Shown here: positions 38,589 through 51,395 of the stretch, in pieces
How the letters are laid out: every line of letters starts with the position of its first letter
Position numbering within the stretch: the stretch's first letter is position 1
DNA from: Apostichopus japonicus
Lineage: Eukaryota; Echinodermata; Holothuroidea; Aspidochirotida; Stichopodidae
NCBI RefSeq assembly: GCF_037975245.1
Contig: NC_092579.1
Coordinates: 26,771,666-26,835,665, forward strand
DNA: 64,000 nt
Direction of reading: 5' to 3'
The notes under the pieces: generated by a model
What the model was told of the DNA's origin: nothing
The model's input: only the letters and a program-made list of their open reading frames with translations
Database searches by the model: none
Position numbers and translations under genes: made by a program

Positions 38589-38743
38589 ACTATATCAAAT
38601 TACGTACTATATCAAATTTTTTTAGCCTTTGAAGAAGATCCTGCTAGGATCGAAACGACAGGCCAACTTTAATACTTTTACACATTCTCCTACACAGGCT
38701 CTCTAGTGGATAAGCAGTTTGCTAACAGTTTTATTTTATTTTG
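38589..38743 (+). mobile_element. 155-bp truncated retroelement 3' end with 15-bp target duplication
   Basis: aaagtactacaacat occurs at 38574-38588 and again at 38744-38758, bracketing a 155-bp insert. The insert holds tgaagaagatcc, a five-base loop, then ggatcgaaacg, so a short perfect hairpin is framed by GAAGAA and GAAACG. It ends in a T-rich ttttattttatttt. The long variable duplication fits target-primed insertion of a 5'-truncated LINE or Penelope-like element. The hairpin context resembles a degenerate hammerhead-ribozyme core, but the C3 position is T and an extra A precedes the stem. Confidence 0.65.
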
Positions 38744-38758
38744 AAAGTACTACAACAT

Positions 38759-41446
38759 CGGAAATGCATCTGAGCATGCAGGGTGAACCCTTGTTTATAA
38801 AGTATCGTGTTGTATCATATAATGTTGCATCATACACAGTGTGTAAAAGAGACATTTGAATCTTGAATCCAAGGTAGAATATATATCAAATTTGTTGCTC
38901 CAGAAAATTCAAATGTATTACATCAAAATTTTTGTTTGGAAATCTTTAAATTTTTGCCTCACTGTCAGTTCCTAATTAATGCGATGCGTGTGGTTTGAAG
39001 TAAAAGACTACTTTTTCAGGTTTATTTTATTATTTATAGCAAATTCATCACCCAATTTATGCAGCAGATATTTTCTATACAGCTCTTCTTACATTTGCAC
39101 CAGCATTGCCCACAAAAAGAAAGAATGTAAACAAATGTTTCAAGCATATTAATCCTTTTAATTTTTTTTGGGGGGGGGGGTTACACTAGGATACTTTGGG
39201 GGAGGATATTCTCAAACTGAATTGATTTACTACATATTATGTTTTGACCTCACCATAACTGGTCACAGAGGACAAACAATTTCATCTCATTATATTGTCA
39301 CAAAGCATTTTCAGAAAATTTTGCATGCTTCAGAAAAGGAAGGGGGACAGGAAGGGGGCATGATGGGGGCATGAGAAATGAGATTGGGGGACTGTATACG
39401 ATGAGTTGGAACCAAAAGGACAAGCCTTTATATGGTCAGTATCACAATGTCTGGTACCTAACACATGCTGACCCTTCAAAATAAACTGTTCTAGATCAGG
39501 TGCTATACATTAGGAATGATACCAACATCCGTTACAGTAGCTTCTGAATGACAGCACAGCAATGTATTGATTAATATCAACTAATAATGTTATCCTCACA
39601 AACTCTGGGTTGAGTTGCTCAGTAGGTCTGGACCCAATCTGGTCTTGCAGTATTTTTAGCTGACTCTTTACATCTTCTCCTTTTCAATCTTCAAAAATAG
39701 TACAAGCTTGCAATGAAAAAATCAGGTTTAGTCCAACTAGAGCTCTTATTATCCTCTAGGACTAAATTTCTTTTACACATGATTTTGTCAATTTCACAAC
39801 AGAACAAAACAGTGACAGATTTTGTGACAACCTCCTGGGGATGCTATTGTTCTATGTTCAAACCTTTCTCTCATTATAAATAGCATCGTCCCTCCTGCAG
39901 AGTCACCGATATACCAGGGTGAACAAGGTAAAATTAGTAACATAAAAAATCACCCACAAATAGTCAATTGTAATTTAATACTTACAAGGATGGAAGAGAG
40001 GACACTGGATACTCTGACTGACCCCCTTTGTGTGGCCATCATGGAAAAAAAGTACAATCGGAGCCACAAGTGAAAGATCTCCTGCGAGCCATTTTATGCA
40101 AAACAATCATGACCAAATTGAATCCTGAAATATTCAAGGTTCCTTGTATTATAACTTATTTAATTGGTCACCGGGGAGGAACTGCCATGCATCCCCCTAA
40201 AATGCATGAGATTAGACGACAAAGGTGTGAGACAATTAACGTAAAATTATGCAAGAGTAATAGTCACGTCGTCTTGTATCTAGCAGTTCGTAAGGATTTG
40301 TGAATCTTTAGTGCATAAAACACATATGTTACATGTAAAAAAAAAAATTCTACATGCCAATAAAAATAGAAAGTTGTACACCTTTGCATTTGGATATCAG
40401 TTTGTCCCTTTTGGATACCATTTTTACTATGCTATATTCACAATGAATAATTAACTTTTGAAATGATGGTGGCAAATACCAAGAAAATCAGTTAAAATGG
40501 TGATCTTATCTATATTCATTTCAGCAATTGATCTTTGGAAACATCCTCTAATATTTAAAATTGATCCCACATCTTTAAGACTAGCTGAAATAGTCAAAGA
40601 TCATTTAAAAATAAGACACAGCCACAAATGTTAATTTTTACAATTTGAGTGTGTACATTCGCAAACAGGTAAATTTAAAACCATGGAATATGAAATATGG
40701 GGAAATCAGAATCTTCTAAAATAAAAATTATTCATTGGCCGGAGGCCTTGATTTTCTCTGAATTGAAACCTAAGGCCATTACCAGAGCAGTATTGTGTTT
40801 AGTCTTCTAGGAATATATAGTATACCAAGCCTCACAGTGTAAGTAGGGCTGTGAATCCACTAATCAGTCCTACAAACACCATTTACAGAAAGAGACCACT
40901 CTTACAGGGAAAGAAAGTACCTGAAAAGGTTATCAAATAAACTTCAAAGGCATTCTGCAGTGTGTGTCTGGCCGGGAAATCTTTGAAGGTAGTAAGCTAA
41001 GTGTTAAAATTCACAGTCAAATCTCTGGAATGCAACCCATTCTCACCAGACAAGTTCAAGTAAGCTTAAGTATACAATGTTGAGGTTTAACTTGGTCAAT
41101 AGTAATCCTTCATTGTGTAAAAGAAGGACAATAGAGGATTTATGAAAGAAAAAAAATACCAAAGTTATTTGACTGGTAGTTGATTATGGAAACCAATACA
41201 CTATATGTACTTAACAGATTAACTGAGCACACAGGCTTACAAGGGGTAAGGATGAAAACATCATCAAAGGTCGCACACAAAAATGTAAGTTCTGGATCAA
41301 TAAACAATCTTTATGTAATTAAACAGGATGATAATAAATGGTTTCCTGATTTTATTATTCCTCCTTAAATGATGTCCTATTGATAAGTGCTCCACCATTG
41401 ATTTGGGGTTTTAAACAGTTTTGACAAAAACTGTCCACAAATTGCT
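38759..41446. other. Non-coding stretch, no gene recognised
   Basis: No splice-bounded frame or element end was recognised. A plus-strand frame at 40028-40303 lacks coding features. A G run lies at about 39170-39180. Confidence 0.5.
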
Positions 41447-41454
41447 ATACTGTA

Positions 41455-41847
41455 CAGTGGCGGAGCTAGGGGTATTGGTCGGGGGGGGCGAGAATGGTCT
41501 GTAGGGGTGCTTTCGACACTATCTAAGCGGAGCGCCACCACAGGTTGGCGCGGATCGTACAGAAATTTTTTGAGTAAAAATACTCCCTAGATCGCCGGAA
41601 ATGACCCTTTCCGGGCCTTGCTAATTTGCAGATAAACAAAGAAAAAATAGGTGTCATCGCCATTTTGTCAGAAAATTATACCAACAAAATGTGACAAATG
41701 TCAATAGGTATTTGAGAGCGCAATAAAAAAGTCAATAATCGTGAATAAGTAAAAAGAGGTAAAAAGCTGAAAAGGGCGCCAGCAGTCCATTTGAGTCTGT
41801 CAGGGGGGGCATCCGCCCCCTCTGACTGTACGAACGCTCCACCACTG
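41455..41847. mobile_element. hAT-like MITE with exact 8-bp target duplication
   Basis: The 393-bp element starts CAGTGGCGGAGC and ends with the complement GCTCCACCACTG. It is flanked on both sides by atactgta (41447-41454 and 41848-41855). An 8-bp duplication plus CAGTGG termini is characteristic of the hAT superfamily. G-rich (about 41481-41490) and G/C-rich (about 41803-41820) stretches follow the termini. There is no transposase, so it would depend on an hAT transposase encoded elsewhere. Confidence 0.9.
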
Positions 41848-42109
41848 ATACTGTACTTATACTTTCTACTGATCATTTCTGGAATGTTCCCACAAGCTAG
41901 TAACCTTTCCTCTAACATATACAATTTTATATATAATTGTATCAGTAATATATATACAATTATCCAAAAGTCAAATTCATAATTATACAAAAGTCAAATT
42001 CATTCATGCATCACTCATGTCCAAACTTCAACAAGGAATTTACTGCCACCTTCAAAGAATCTTCACTTAGTGAGACATTTAGGCCCTGTTAAAACATATA
42101 TGACCGCAA

Positions 42110-42290
42110 GCATGCATGGTTACCCTAGTGTTCGCGGAGTTAAATTTGTAATACCCAACATCAGAAATGACATCGCGATTTGAACCCAAAGTTAGTACTG
42201 CGATCTACTGCGCTCAGCTAAAAATTTGTAATGAGATCGCAGCTCTGGGTTGACCCAGGATCAGAGATGACCTTTGAACTTCCATTTTTG
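42110..42290 (-). mobile_element. tRNA-derived SINE, partly duplicated
   Basis: The minus strand carries tagctgagcgcagtag (A-box-like, 42205-42220) and gggttcaaatcgcg (B box, about 42174-42187), correctly spaced for a tRNA-like promoter. Before and after it a related tail occurs: tgatcctgggtcaacccag, then ttacaaattt upstream, and tgatgttgggtattacaaat downstream. That looks like one full and one partial SINE copy in tandem. Exact ends and duplications were not resolved. Confidence 0.55.
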
Positions 42291-44557
42291 TTCCTTACAT
42301 GGGTAATTTGACAGAATAGTAAGCAAGTATGCATTAGAAAGCAGCACTGCACATCACATGGCTTATGGTTTCGCCCCTTCCCTCTGGGTAAAGAAAACTT
42401 CAACAAGGGTCTAAAACAGAGCACAGGGTCTGGTGTATACAACATCAATTTCTTGCTGGACACTAAGCCAGGCATCTGATTCAGATGAACTAATTTAACC
42501 TGCCTTCATTAATACTCAGAAATGATATTGAAGGTCGAAACCCCCAGGAGGGAACTTTCGTTAATTCTGAGAGCAGTTTGATAATGACCGTTAAATCCAG
42601 TTGAACTGTCCTTGTGAGAAATTCACTTGCCCATTTTTCCCCTTTTTTTCTGTTTTTTCTTTACGACCAATTAAACCTCATATTAATAATATTCAACTTA
42701 AGTCCCTGAAACAGAACTTTTTTATTTTTTCTCATACTCTCTGCACTTTCCATTCAAATCTCCATAAATCTCCACAACTGAATATTTTTCAATATGCCAT
42801 TTTATCTGTCAAAGCTGTTTACAGGCATCTGATGAGGAAAACATCCCAAAAGTTTGACACTTAAATATTACTCATTGCTCTGGAAAGCTCATTTATCAGT
42901 GGGCGACTGTCACCAAAGAATGTGAAATTAATTCAGTAGAATACCCCATCAACTCAAAAAAAAAACAGTGTACAAAGTCTTCAAACCGCATTATTTATGT
43001 CTCTGTTTACTGCCTAAAGATTAGCTTAGTCACTCATAACTGTGGTTGACTGTAGACACATATCAGAGGAGAAGAATTTTATTAAGGCAAGAATCGATAC
43101 AGATAAAAAAAAGAATTCAATTGAAACAGTCCCACGAAATGATGGTAGAATTGTAAGTATGATAAAACACACAAAGACTTGGTTCAAGATTGTAGGCAGG
43201 TCTAGCTCTTCAAAGGGAATTTCTGGGAAGACAATTCACAATTAATAATCCAGTAGAACACTCTTGGATGGAATGTCCTGATAAGCTTTATAGTAAGTGT
43301 TTGGCGGTAACAAATTTAAACAAAATTATTACTCACCATTTCGTCTACAGGGTAGCACTGCAAAAATATAAACTTGGTCAACTGGGCCGGTCCGTTGTAA
43401 AATAACTTAATAGGACAAACCGAATCCATCCATAATTAAAAGTATGTTAAGATCCATCACAAAGTACAAACAGTTTATGTAACGAAATAAAGGAAGGCGG
43501 CTCCAATAAAATAAAACGATAGAACTTGATGAGAATAATCCGATCCAAAGTAATAATAAGGCGATTAATGTAGACGATTAATTTAGGCGATTAACATAGT
43601 TGGTAGCTTGTTGTGTTAAGCAGTCCAAGTCGAAGTGGTGTAAGTTCGAACTAGAGATACCACAAGGGTAATTGAGGGCGCTATCAGTTGACGGAAACAA
43701 TAGCGGTGTCAAATTAGCCGCTACAAGTGTGTAGCGGCTAATACTCATAGGTAATATCACAGACGACGTAGTGAGAAAACTCGGAAGAAAAATATACGTA
43801 AGTAGCTCAGATCTAGTATAGCTGCTTCTTCAGAATGGTAGATTCGAATGGAAGAGAAAGTGGGGCGGTGGCCCAGAAGCGAGGGGGCAGTGTACATTGT
43901 CTGGTTACCTTGAATCAGGGTTGCTAGTTTTTCTGTGATGCAACCGGCTAAATTGGCTGAAAATATGCCAAACACAAATTTGTTGTCACACTGAACAACA
44001 AAGACTGATTGAAATTAATGATCTTTGGGGGCATTTTCAGTTACAATTTTGATTTCTAGATTTGTAGGCCATTAGGAAATGCCCCAAAATATACAGCCAA
44101 AATGTTGTTTAGTCTATCATTTTCCACTGGCCGAGGAAATTATTAAAAGCTCAGATTTACCTCTTTTTTTTTTAATTGAAAGCATTAAAACTTGCAATCC
44201 AGGCCTTAAAATCATCAATCTTTCCTTAAAAGCATAGTCCAGGTGAAACTTTTGATACATATTATATATATTGATATGTATTTTTATTTTAAATTTAAAT
44301 TTTTATTTTAAATTTATGTTTAATTATCTTCAATTTTTGAAAATATTTGATTGATAAAAGAGGAACATTTTCAAACATCCTGGTGAAGTGTAGTCGCTTT
44401 CTATGAATTGTTGCGAAATATCAACATTTGGAGGTTTGTTATGACCAACAGTGAACATGAAGCAAACAGGTGTGATGTCATAGATTGCACACTGACAAAT
44501 TTGTTCACATCTTTCTTGGAAATCACCCGGTTGGGACAATTTTTTTCTACACTGTTC
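42291..44557. other. Non-coding stretch, one microexon candidate
   Basis: No ordinary exon is visible. On the minus strand 43337-43357 holds exactly 21 bases (seven codons, CYPVDEM) between tatatttttgcag and gtgagtaa. This is a plausible in-frame microexon, but not proven. The rest is AT-rich without recognised features. Confidence 0.35.
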
Positions 44558-45212
44558 TGTCGGGGGAATTCCGCGAGACCGAAATTAAAGAAAAGTCCGC
44601 GAGACCGAAATAAAAAAAAAAATCCTCGAGACCGAAATTAAAGAAAGGTCTGCGAGACCGAAATTAAAAAAAGGTCCGCCAGACCGAAATTAAAAAAAGG
44701 CCCGCGAGACCAAAGGTCCGCGAGACCGAAACTATTACTAGGCCCCACAACATTGACGTAGCCAGAAATTTAGTGCGGGGCACATTTTGAGATTGATATG
44801 GGGGGGGGTCTCTGTTGAGATTTGTTTGAAAAATTGAAGGTCGTTAGATGCGATCTGGTGCAATGTTTTGCCAGTTTCATCGGGGGAATTCCGCAAGACC
44901 TTCGGTCTCGCGGACCTTTTTAATTTCGGTCTTGCGGACCTTCGGTCTCGCGGACCTTTTTTTATTTTCGGTCTCGCGGACCTTTTTTAAATTTCGGTCT
45001 CGCGGACCTTTTTTTAATTTCGGTCTCGCGGACCTTTCTTTAATTTCGGTCTCGCGGACCTTCTTTTAATTTCGGTCTCGCGGACCTTTCTTTAATTTCG
45101 GTCTCGCGGACCTTCGGTCTTGCGGACCTTTTTAATTTCGGTCTCGCGGACCTTCGGTCTCGCGGACCTTTTTTTATTTTCGGTCTCGCGGACCTTCGGT
45201 CTCGTGGACTGT
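44558..45212. repeat. Inverted arrays of a 26-bp minisatellite
   Basis: About six units of the type gtccgcgagaccgaaatt plus an A-rich filler run at 44558-44735. About twelve units of the complement (cggtctcgcggacc plus T-rich filler) run at 44881-45212. Both blocks are introduced by the same direct sequence cgggggaattccgc. Each unit contains GGTC-CGCGA-GACC, itself a small hairpin. The spacer (44736-44880) has acgtagccag and a G run, typical of other mobile-element ends in this window. The in-frame peptide is an artefact of the repeat. Confidence 0.88.
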
Positions 45213-48200
45213 AATCGTTCTGTCATGTCACGCTTCTGTGCACTCGCACAGTGTCAGTATCAATATCATATTCCTATCAGATAAAGGTTAGGAACTGTTT
45301 GTACTGTCGATAAGAGCTTTGAAGCATAGTACGAGAGGACAGTACAGAGTGGTATTAACACTCGGAAATTGGCCCAACTTGCTGTGGAAATTTTACTCCC
45401 AATTTTCTTCATCAAAAATAGAGATCATGATGATATGCATATATACAATGTAAAGTCTTTGTAGTATTGTTAACTTCACATTCCCTAAAGCAAAGTCTGA
45501 ACCCTATCCAATTCAAGGTCAAAACAATACAGTAAGAAAATAGAGCCAACAAATTCTGCTGTCAGTGTACACGACTATGATATCACACCTGTTTGCTTCA
45601 AGTTCCACCTATTGTAAGAAATGTGACAGTTTCAAGTATCAATATCTTGAAAACACTTTTTAGAAAATGTATAGCAAATTCCACCTGGATGCTCTAAAAT
45701 GTGTTTCTTTCATTTAATCCAAAATAAATTTTCACCTGGACTATCAAACAATTAAGCTACAGAAATCTCAAATCTCAAATCGGAAATATTGGTTATTTCC
45801 ATCAAACATGGTAGATCTCTCTACTGATTTTTTTCCAAAATATGAATCATACTATTTGGCACTCGATCATCAAATCTCCAAAGAATCAACATGATGAATT
45901 TGGGGTTAACAGACCAGGAGCTTAACAGCACACAGCTCTACACCCGCAACTCAGAAAAAGATACAATTTATAAGATGGCAACTGATAAGCAATATCTAAT
46001 TAGCCACAACATGTTAACATAGTGAGTGACAGTTCAATAAATGTAAACAACTTGGGATATATGTTGTTATAAATAGAAGTTAACTGTATATTTAAAAGTA
46101 ACAATATGACCATTATTGGTTAGACTATTGCTCAATGCTTTGTGTTATTTTTGTAATCTTTATTCAGTATCGGTTCATGTTGCATTCGCCACATTAGGGT
46201 GGTATGGATGATATCAACAGTAAGCCAATACCCTTTTGTGTTCAAACTTGCCATCAAATTTTATGTTATATCCAACAGATAATTTCACACTGGTACATTC
46301 CATCACATGATTCCAAAAATAATACAGGGCTTTACAGAATAATCAATGCCATGGGGGGTTTAGCTTATAAAAAAACTTTAATTGCAAATGTACCAGCTAG
46401 CTAGCACAATTTATTGGTGAAGGATTCGTGGCCTCAATTGCCATTACTAAACCCAAATCCTTTCGTCTAATACGCCATGCATAAAAAAGTCTTGGAACTG
46501 ATACACGCTGTGTCACCAAAGGTAACAGATATAGTTTTGCCTTGAGAACTGCTGATCAGTGTACATGTTTTGACTTAAAACCCTCTGAGAATTAAGGAGC
46601 CTCATCAAGAAATGATGACTTTGCAATGTATACTCCCAATGTGATTTCATTAGTCTTCGGCTAGTAGCACGGGAGACGTGATGTGATAAAGGAGGAAACA
46701 TAATACTCGGGTTGCTACAAGCAACTTAATTACTCAGAAACCTTGATATGAAAATATCATCCCCGTCTGACTTTCGGAAATTGAGCTATAACAAATACCA
46801 CAGCTTAGCGGCTTCACACCAGCGATGATATGGTTCAAGTTTAAAACTAGCTGATTCTGTGAGCTGCTAACTTAATTCCCCTCATACGGAGGGCTTGGAA
46901 CTACATCGACAGAGATTAATATCAAATTAAGTCCAGAGGTATTCGTTAACACTGAAACAAGATTAGTACACCACTGCAGTAAAGTCGTCGTGGTATGGTC
47001 ATGTGGCCAAGACAATTTAAGTTAAAAGAATTCAAGTTTTGCCCCCAAGTAAAGTTTAGCAATATCAGCATGCCACAATTTTGGGATCAATACTGATACT
47101 AACGATAAACTTGAACAGTTTGTCTCACTTTTATTCCTTTTTCTTGTAATTTTTTCTCACAAAAGTTAGTTTTCGAGAGTATTATTACTTGATTCTGCCA
47201 TTTTGTTCACAACAGAATCTCATTACCCACTTCTTTTGAAGTTGATCTGGCTCGCAGAAAAGGAATGATTAATTTTGCTGGCATACTTTCATTTCATGAA
47301 ATACACCATGAGATGTATAGAGAGTCTGAAACTGCTCTCTTTGATTTCTGTTGTAAAGAATTTACACAAAATACAATTAATTATTTTTCAAATAGTATAG
47401 TAACGTTGCCAAAATAGAGCAACAAGCTGCATGCTGTTAGACGGAGTTACCTATCAAATGCGAAACTCAAAAAAAAAATGTAAATTGAGGAAAAGGGAAG
47501 AAAACTATCGGATCATGGAAAAAATTACAAACGTTAGTTTTAAGATCATTCATGTTGCTAAAATGTTAAAAACCACATACCTCTCCATGTCTTTCTTCAA
47601 GCATATGCAAACACTGCTAAGTGAAATACGCACCAATATCTTCTCAATTCAGTGGATGAGAACTTTCTGGAAGAGAGTTAGATGACATTTTGGTATGCTA
47701 TTATCAATTAATTAATTAATTATTATTAATAATTAATAATGATGACCTTTTGAAGGAGACTATTTCATACAGTTGTATATGGAATCTACTACATTCAAAT
47801 TTATTTCCAGACAACTCCCTCCTATTTGTCACTGCCTTGAAGTGGATTATTTGAATAAATTAAAGAGATTCCGACACCGTATAACCTATTACCAGCAAAA
47901 GCTTTTACACTCAATTTGCCACAAAACCAACCATTTCATTATAATATTTTTTTTCTTTCTACCTTAGTGTAATTTGTGCCTTTAGCCCATTTCTGTGTGG
48001 AGCAAAAATTTGTCATTGTCTGTTTAGTTTCTTTTATTATTAACCTCAATACAATTTAAACTTTCATTCACATATACATTATTCAAAGGTCTTAGGCTAC
48101 AGCTATGATCTTTATCTTGAGATGAACCATTTGGATGTATGAACCCTTTAGCATTTTAAATATTTACAACTTCAAAAGGATATTATCCAAGCGTTTGAGT

Positions 48201-50458
48201 AGCTTTTGTAAGTTTTAGTCCAGAACTTTATTAAACCAACCGAGTATCGATCAAAATAATGTAGCTGTTGACCCAAACTAAGATGCTTAAGATGCATATT
48301 TCATGAAAACAAATGGTTAGTGAGCAATTTAAAAAGAATCTGATTAGATCTTCAACATTTCATCACACTCAAAAGTTTACAGTCTCACCCACACATTCAT
48401 ATATATATATATACACACACACATACAGAATGATAGGAGAAAAACAGGCACAAGACACATGGCATGCTGCAAAATGATTTAAAATAATTAAATTAATATA
48501 TAAGTAGTAGAAAAGTCAGATCAACAATATTTCAGCTGGATAAACCTTCCTTGTTCACATATTAATATATAACAAAATCATCAGGATGGTATTTTCTTCC
48601 AAAATGTCTGGAAAAAAACAATTCTGGAACGTCAGGAACTTGCTAGTAGTCTTTGCCACCTTACTAGCTTTGGAGATTGGACATAATCTGACTTTTCTAC
48701 CATCTCTGTCCCTACATATCATTGTAGAAGATTTTTACAGTTATTCTATTACTTGAAAATGAAGTTTAGTTGAACATTTACGTATCCAAAACTATCAAGC
48801 AAATTATCAGACTGAACTCAAAAAGCTGCTCGATAAGTTTTCCTAGCTTTAGAAGATCAGTCATTACGGAACTCAGTCCCGCAATTTTTGTAACTTATTA
48901 TTCAACCTGTGTAGGCCAACTTACCTGTAACCTATGGGCTATTGTTTAATGGCTGGGCATCCAGTGCTCCACTTTGATTCAATATCCACCATTATCCAGG
49001 ACTGCTTTGAAGTATATACTTCCATTCCGGCCTGAAAAATTAGATCAAATAAAATAAAATATTTAATACTTTAGAATGTAAGATCCATCTTGGTCAGATT
49101 AAAGAAAACAACAATAAGTGCTTTTTATATTTTTTGTTTTAATACTACGGTGGCTACTATAATCATAATTATATGCTCAGTTGTGTACATCCTCAAAGCA
49201 GCATTTTGAGTTGATTTTTACAAATTTATAAATGCTACTCCATATTTAGGGAGATGTTAGGTCTCCTGACAATAATTTGGGTGATTTTCTTGACCATCAA
49301 CATTTCACTTAATTCAAAATAAATCTGTATTGTTCGAAGTTGCATTTTCCATGTTATTGATACTATACATACAAAGGTGTCTGTACCAAAAAATTTGGAG
49401 CATCAAATTAAATCACTCATTAAAAGTTCATCTTGCTTGGAGTAAAGTCATAGTGAGAATGAGCTATAGTACAGGCTAAATGCAAAAAGGGAGCTGTAAT
49501 TTGTCGCATTGCAGGAAGGATGATCTTATTATACAGAATGTTATGAAAGATGGTGATTCGTGTCACTAAGTGTGATGATGCAGCAGTTTTTTTTCTATTC
49601 CTAATGGCAGATTTCAAAGTATACAATAAACTAGGTTAAAGATGCCATATTTTCAGTTTCCTAAGGAACCACCAAAAATACTGCCACAGAAACTGCCATC
49701 CTTCCCTCAAAGCGTCCTACACAAATATTGACTTCATGACAGCACCAGATCTGCATTATTGAATATCAATATTTTGAGGTCTGTAAAGGCCTTCATTGCT
49801 TGCTTGAACCGTAAACTTTTCAAAGCTAGGCCTATCATCAGGCTGTTTTGTTTGTTCTTAGAGGAACAAGTATGAACTATTTCACCCATTTTACCTTTAG
49901 AAAGTTTACTTACAATAATCTCATTCTGGTGAAATTTTGTCAAGTAACCGACTGAGTTACATGACTAAATATTTAAGATAATCTAGGCCTTATTGTAAGA
50001 GCCTCGCCTAGGAATAGGATTAAGATAGATAAATAGGTATATAGACCTTGATAGCCTAGGACCAGGCTACTTTGATTTTACTTTCATTCTTAACTTAGGC
50101 ATAGCATAGGCTAGGCATAGCCTATATTAGGTGAAATAGCCTAGCCTACGTCGGAGTGAGATGTTCTCCTAATTGATTTGCATCACTGAAACACCGAGTA
50201 GGGGTGCAAGCAGGTCCACTCAATGCTGTGGCCAAAAACCCAACAGTTTATTAAGTTGTCAGCAAAAACAGTGGATATTCTTTACTTTTTACTAACAAAA
50301 ATATCAAAGACTTATCTGCAAAATTAATCTTTGACAAGCTTAAGTAGCACGGCGTGCTGAGAGATTGTAAATTGGGTTACTATGTATATAGCGGAGCTGA
50401 ATTGGTCTTTGTACGGAAGCCATGGAAAGACCAATAAATTTGTAATTGTCTCAACTAT
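45213..50458. other. Non-coding stretch, one weak exon candidate
   Basis: Mostly AT-rich DNA. On the minus strand 48925-49031 lies between taatttttcag and TACAG|gtaagttg, both good splice signals. One frame stays open for 30 codons before a stop, so it could be a terminal coding or untranslated exon. Microsatellites occur at about 47707-47743 (ATTA-type) and 48398-48424 (TA then CA). A TAGGC/GCCTA-rich patch lies at about 49985-50155. Confidence 0.45.
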
Positions 50459-50808
50459 CCACTTTATAATCCTTAAATACCTACAATGACATTACTTAAT
50501 AACCACATTTACCTTAATTATACTTACATATCCACTTAGGCTTTAAAAAATAAAATATGGATAGTCATATTCAGTGACTTTCAATTGTGATTATTTGAAG
50601 GAAGCTCCGAGTTTTGATGAGAGAGACATTACAAGTGATTTTTCTGACCCAATGAAATTTATTCAATAAAGTCATGACATTACAGGAAGTTCAAATTCCT
50701 GAAATTTATGTAAAAGATATTGAAGGCTAATTAAGTTTATGAAGGTATTTAAATAGCTTAATGCGGCCATGAAGAAGCTAAAGTGTTTATTTAAGGATTA
50801 TAAAGTGG
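50459..50808. mobile_element. MITE candidate with 21-bp perfect terminal inverted repeats
   Basis: CCACTTTATAATCCTTAAAT opens the 350-bp element at 50459 and its exact complement closes it at 50788-50808. No coding frame. The target duplication is not clear, so the superfamily cannot be assigned. The perfect repeats suggest a young copy, or selection by a transposase. Confidence 0.7.
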
Positions 50809-51053
50809 GTATTTTCAGGGGCTTCCATAGTTCTGCTTTTGCATCCACAACATGTCACCACATTTCTGTTTTCTTTCATGTTTAATCAGGCTGTTACTTC
50901 CTTGTAACCTACTTTTTAGGAAAATTCACCCACGATAGACCCTGGGCTCGAAAATCAAACAACTTGATCCAGTCTCGGCCATGCATGGTTTGCTGGTAGT
51001 ACATCTGACCTGAAGCATGGTGCGAGCAGGGATCGAGCTACTATACTTGTAAC

Positions 51054-51395
51054 CAGGGGGTAGGAGCCGGGGCAGACACTGGGGGGGGGACGTGCCCACC
51101 CCCTCCCACACTTTTTTCCAAAAAAGCAAATGTGCCCTATTATCAAATGAAATTTGCCCCTATGATGAAGAATTGTCTTTTGGATATCTTAAGCCTTTGT
51201 TAATTTTAATATTTTATTTTAATTATTCACATGCACCATAATAGTAATGATAGCATACTAACACATCATATACATTTATGTGATATGGCCGGTGTGTATC
51301 GGTTTATAGATTAACGAGTGGTGGTTGGGAATGAGAAAGTGCCCCTCTGATGTTGTAACCCCCGCCCCCACTTTTTGGACGCTTCCTACCCCCTG
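51054..51395 (-). mobile_element. Non-autonomous hAT-like element, copy 2
   Basis: The 342-bp element has termini CAGGGGGTAGGAGCC and GCTTCCTACCCCCTG and is flanked by an exact 8-bp duplication cttgtaac (51046-51053 and 51396-51403). It is the reverse-orientation relative of the element at 38057-38443. It lies just downstream of gene A. The 8-bp duplication assigns the family to hAT. Confidence 0.9.

Noticed and set aside
44848-45069. Frame with repeated SVSRTFF-like peptide
   Set aside because: Pure by-product of the 26-bp minisatellite.
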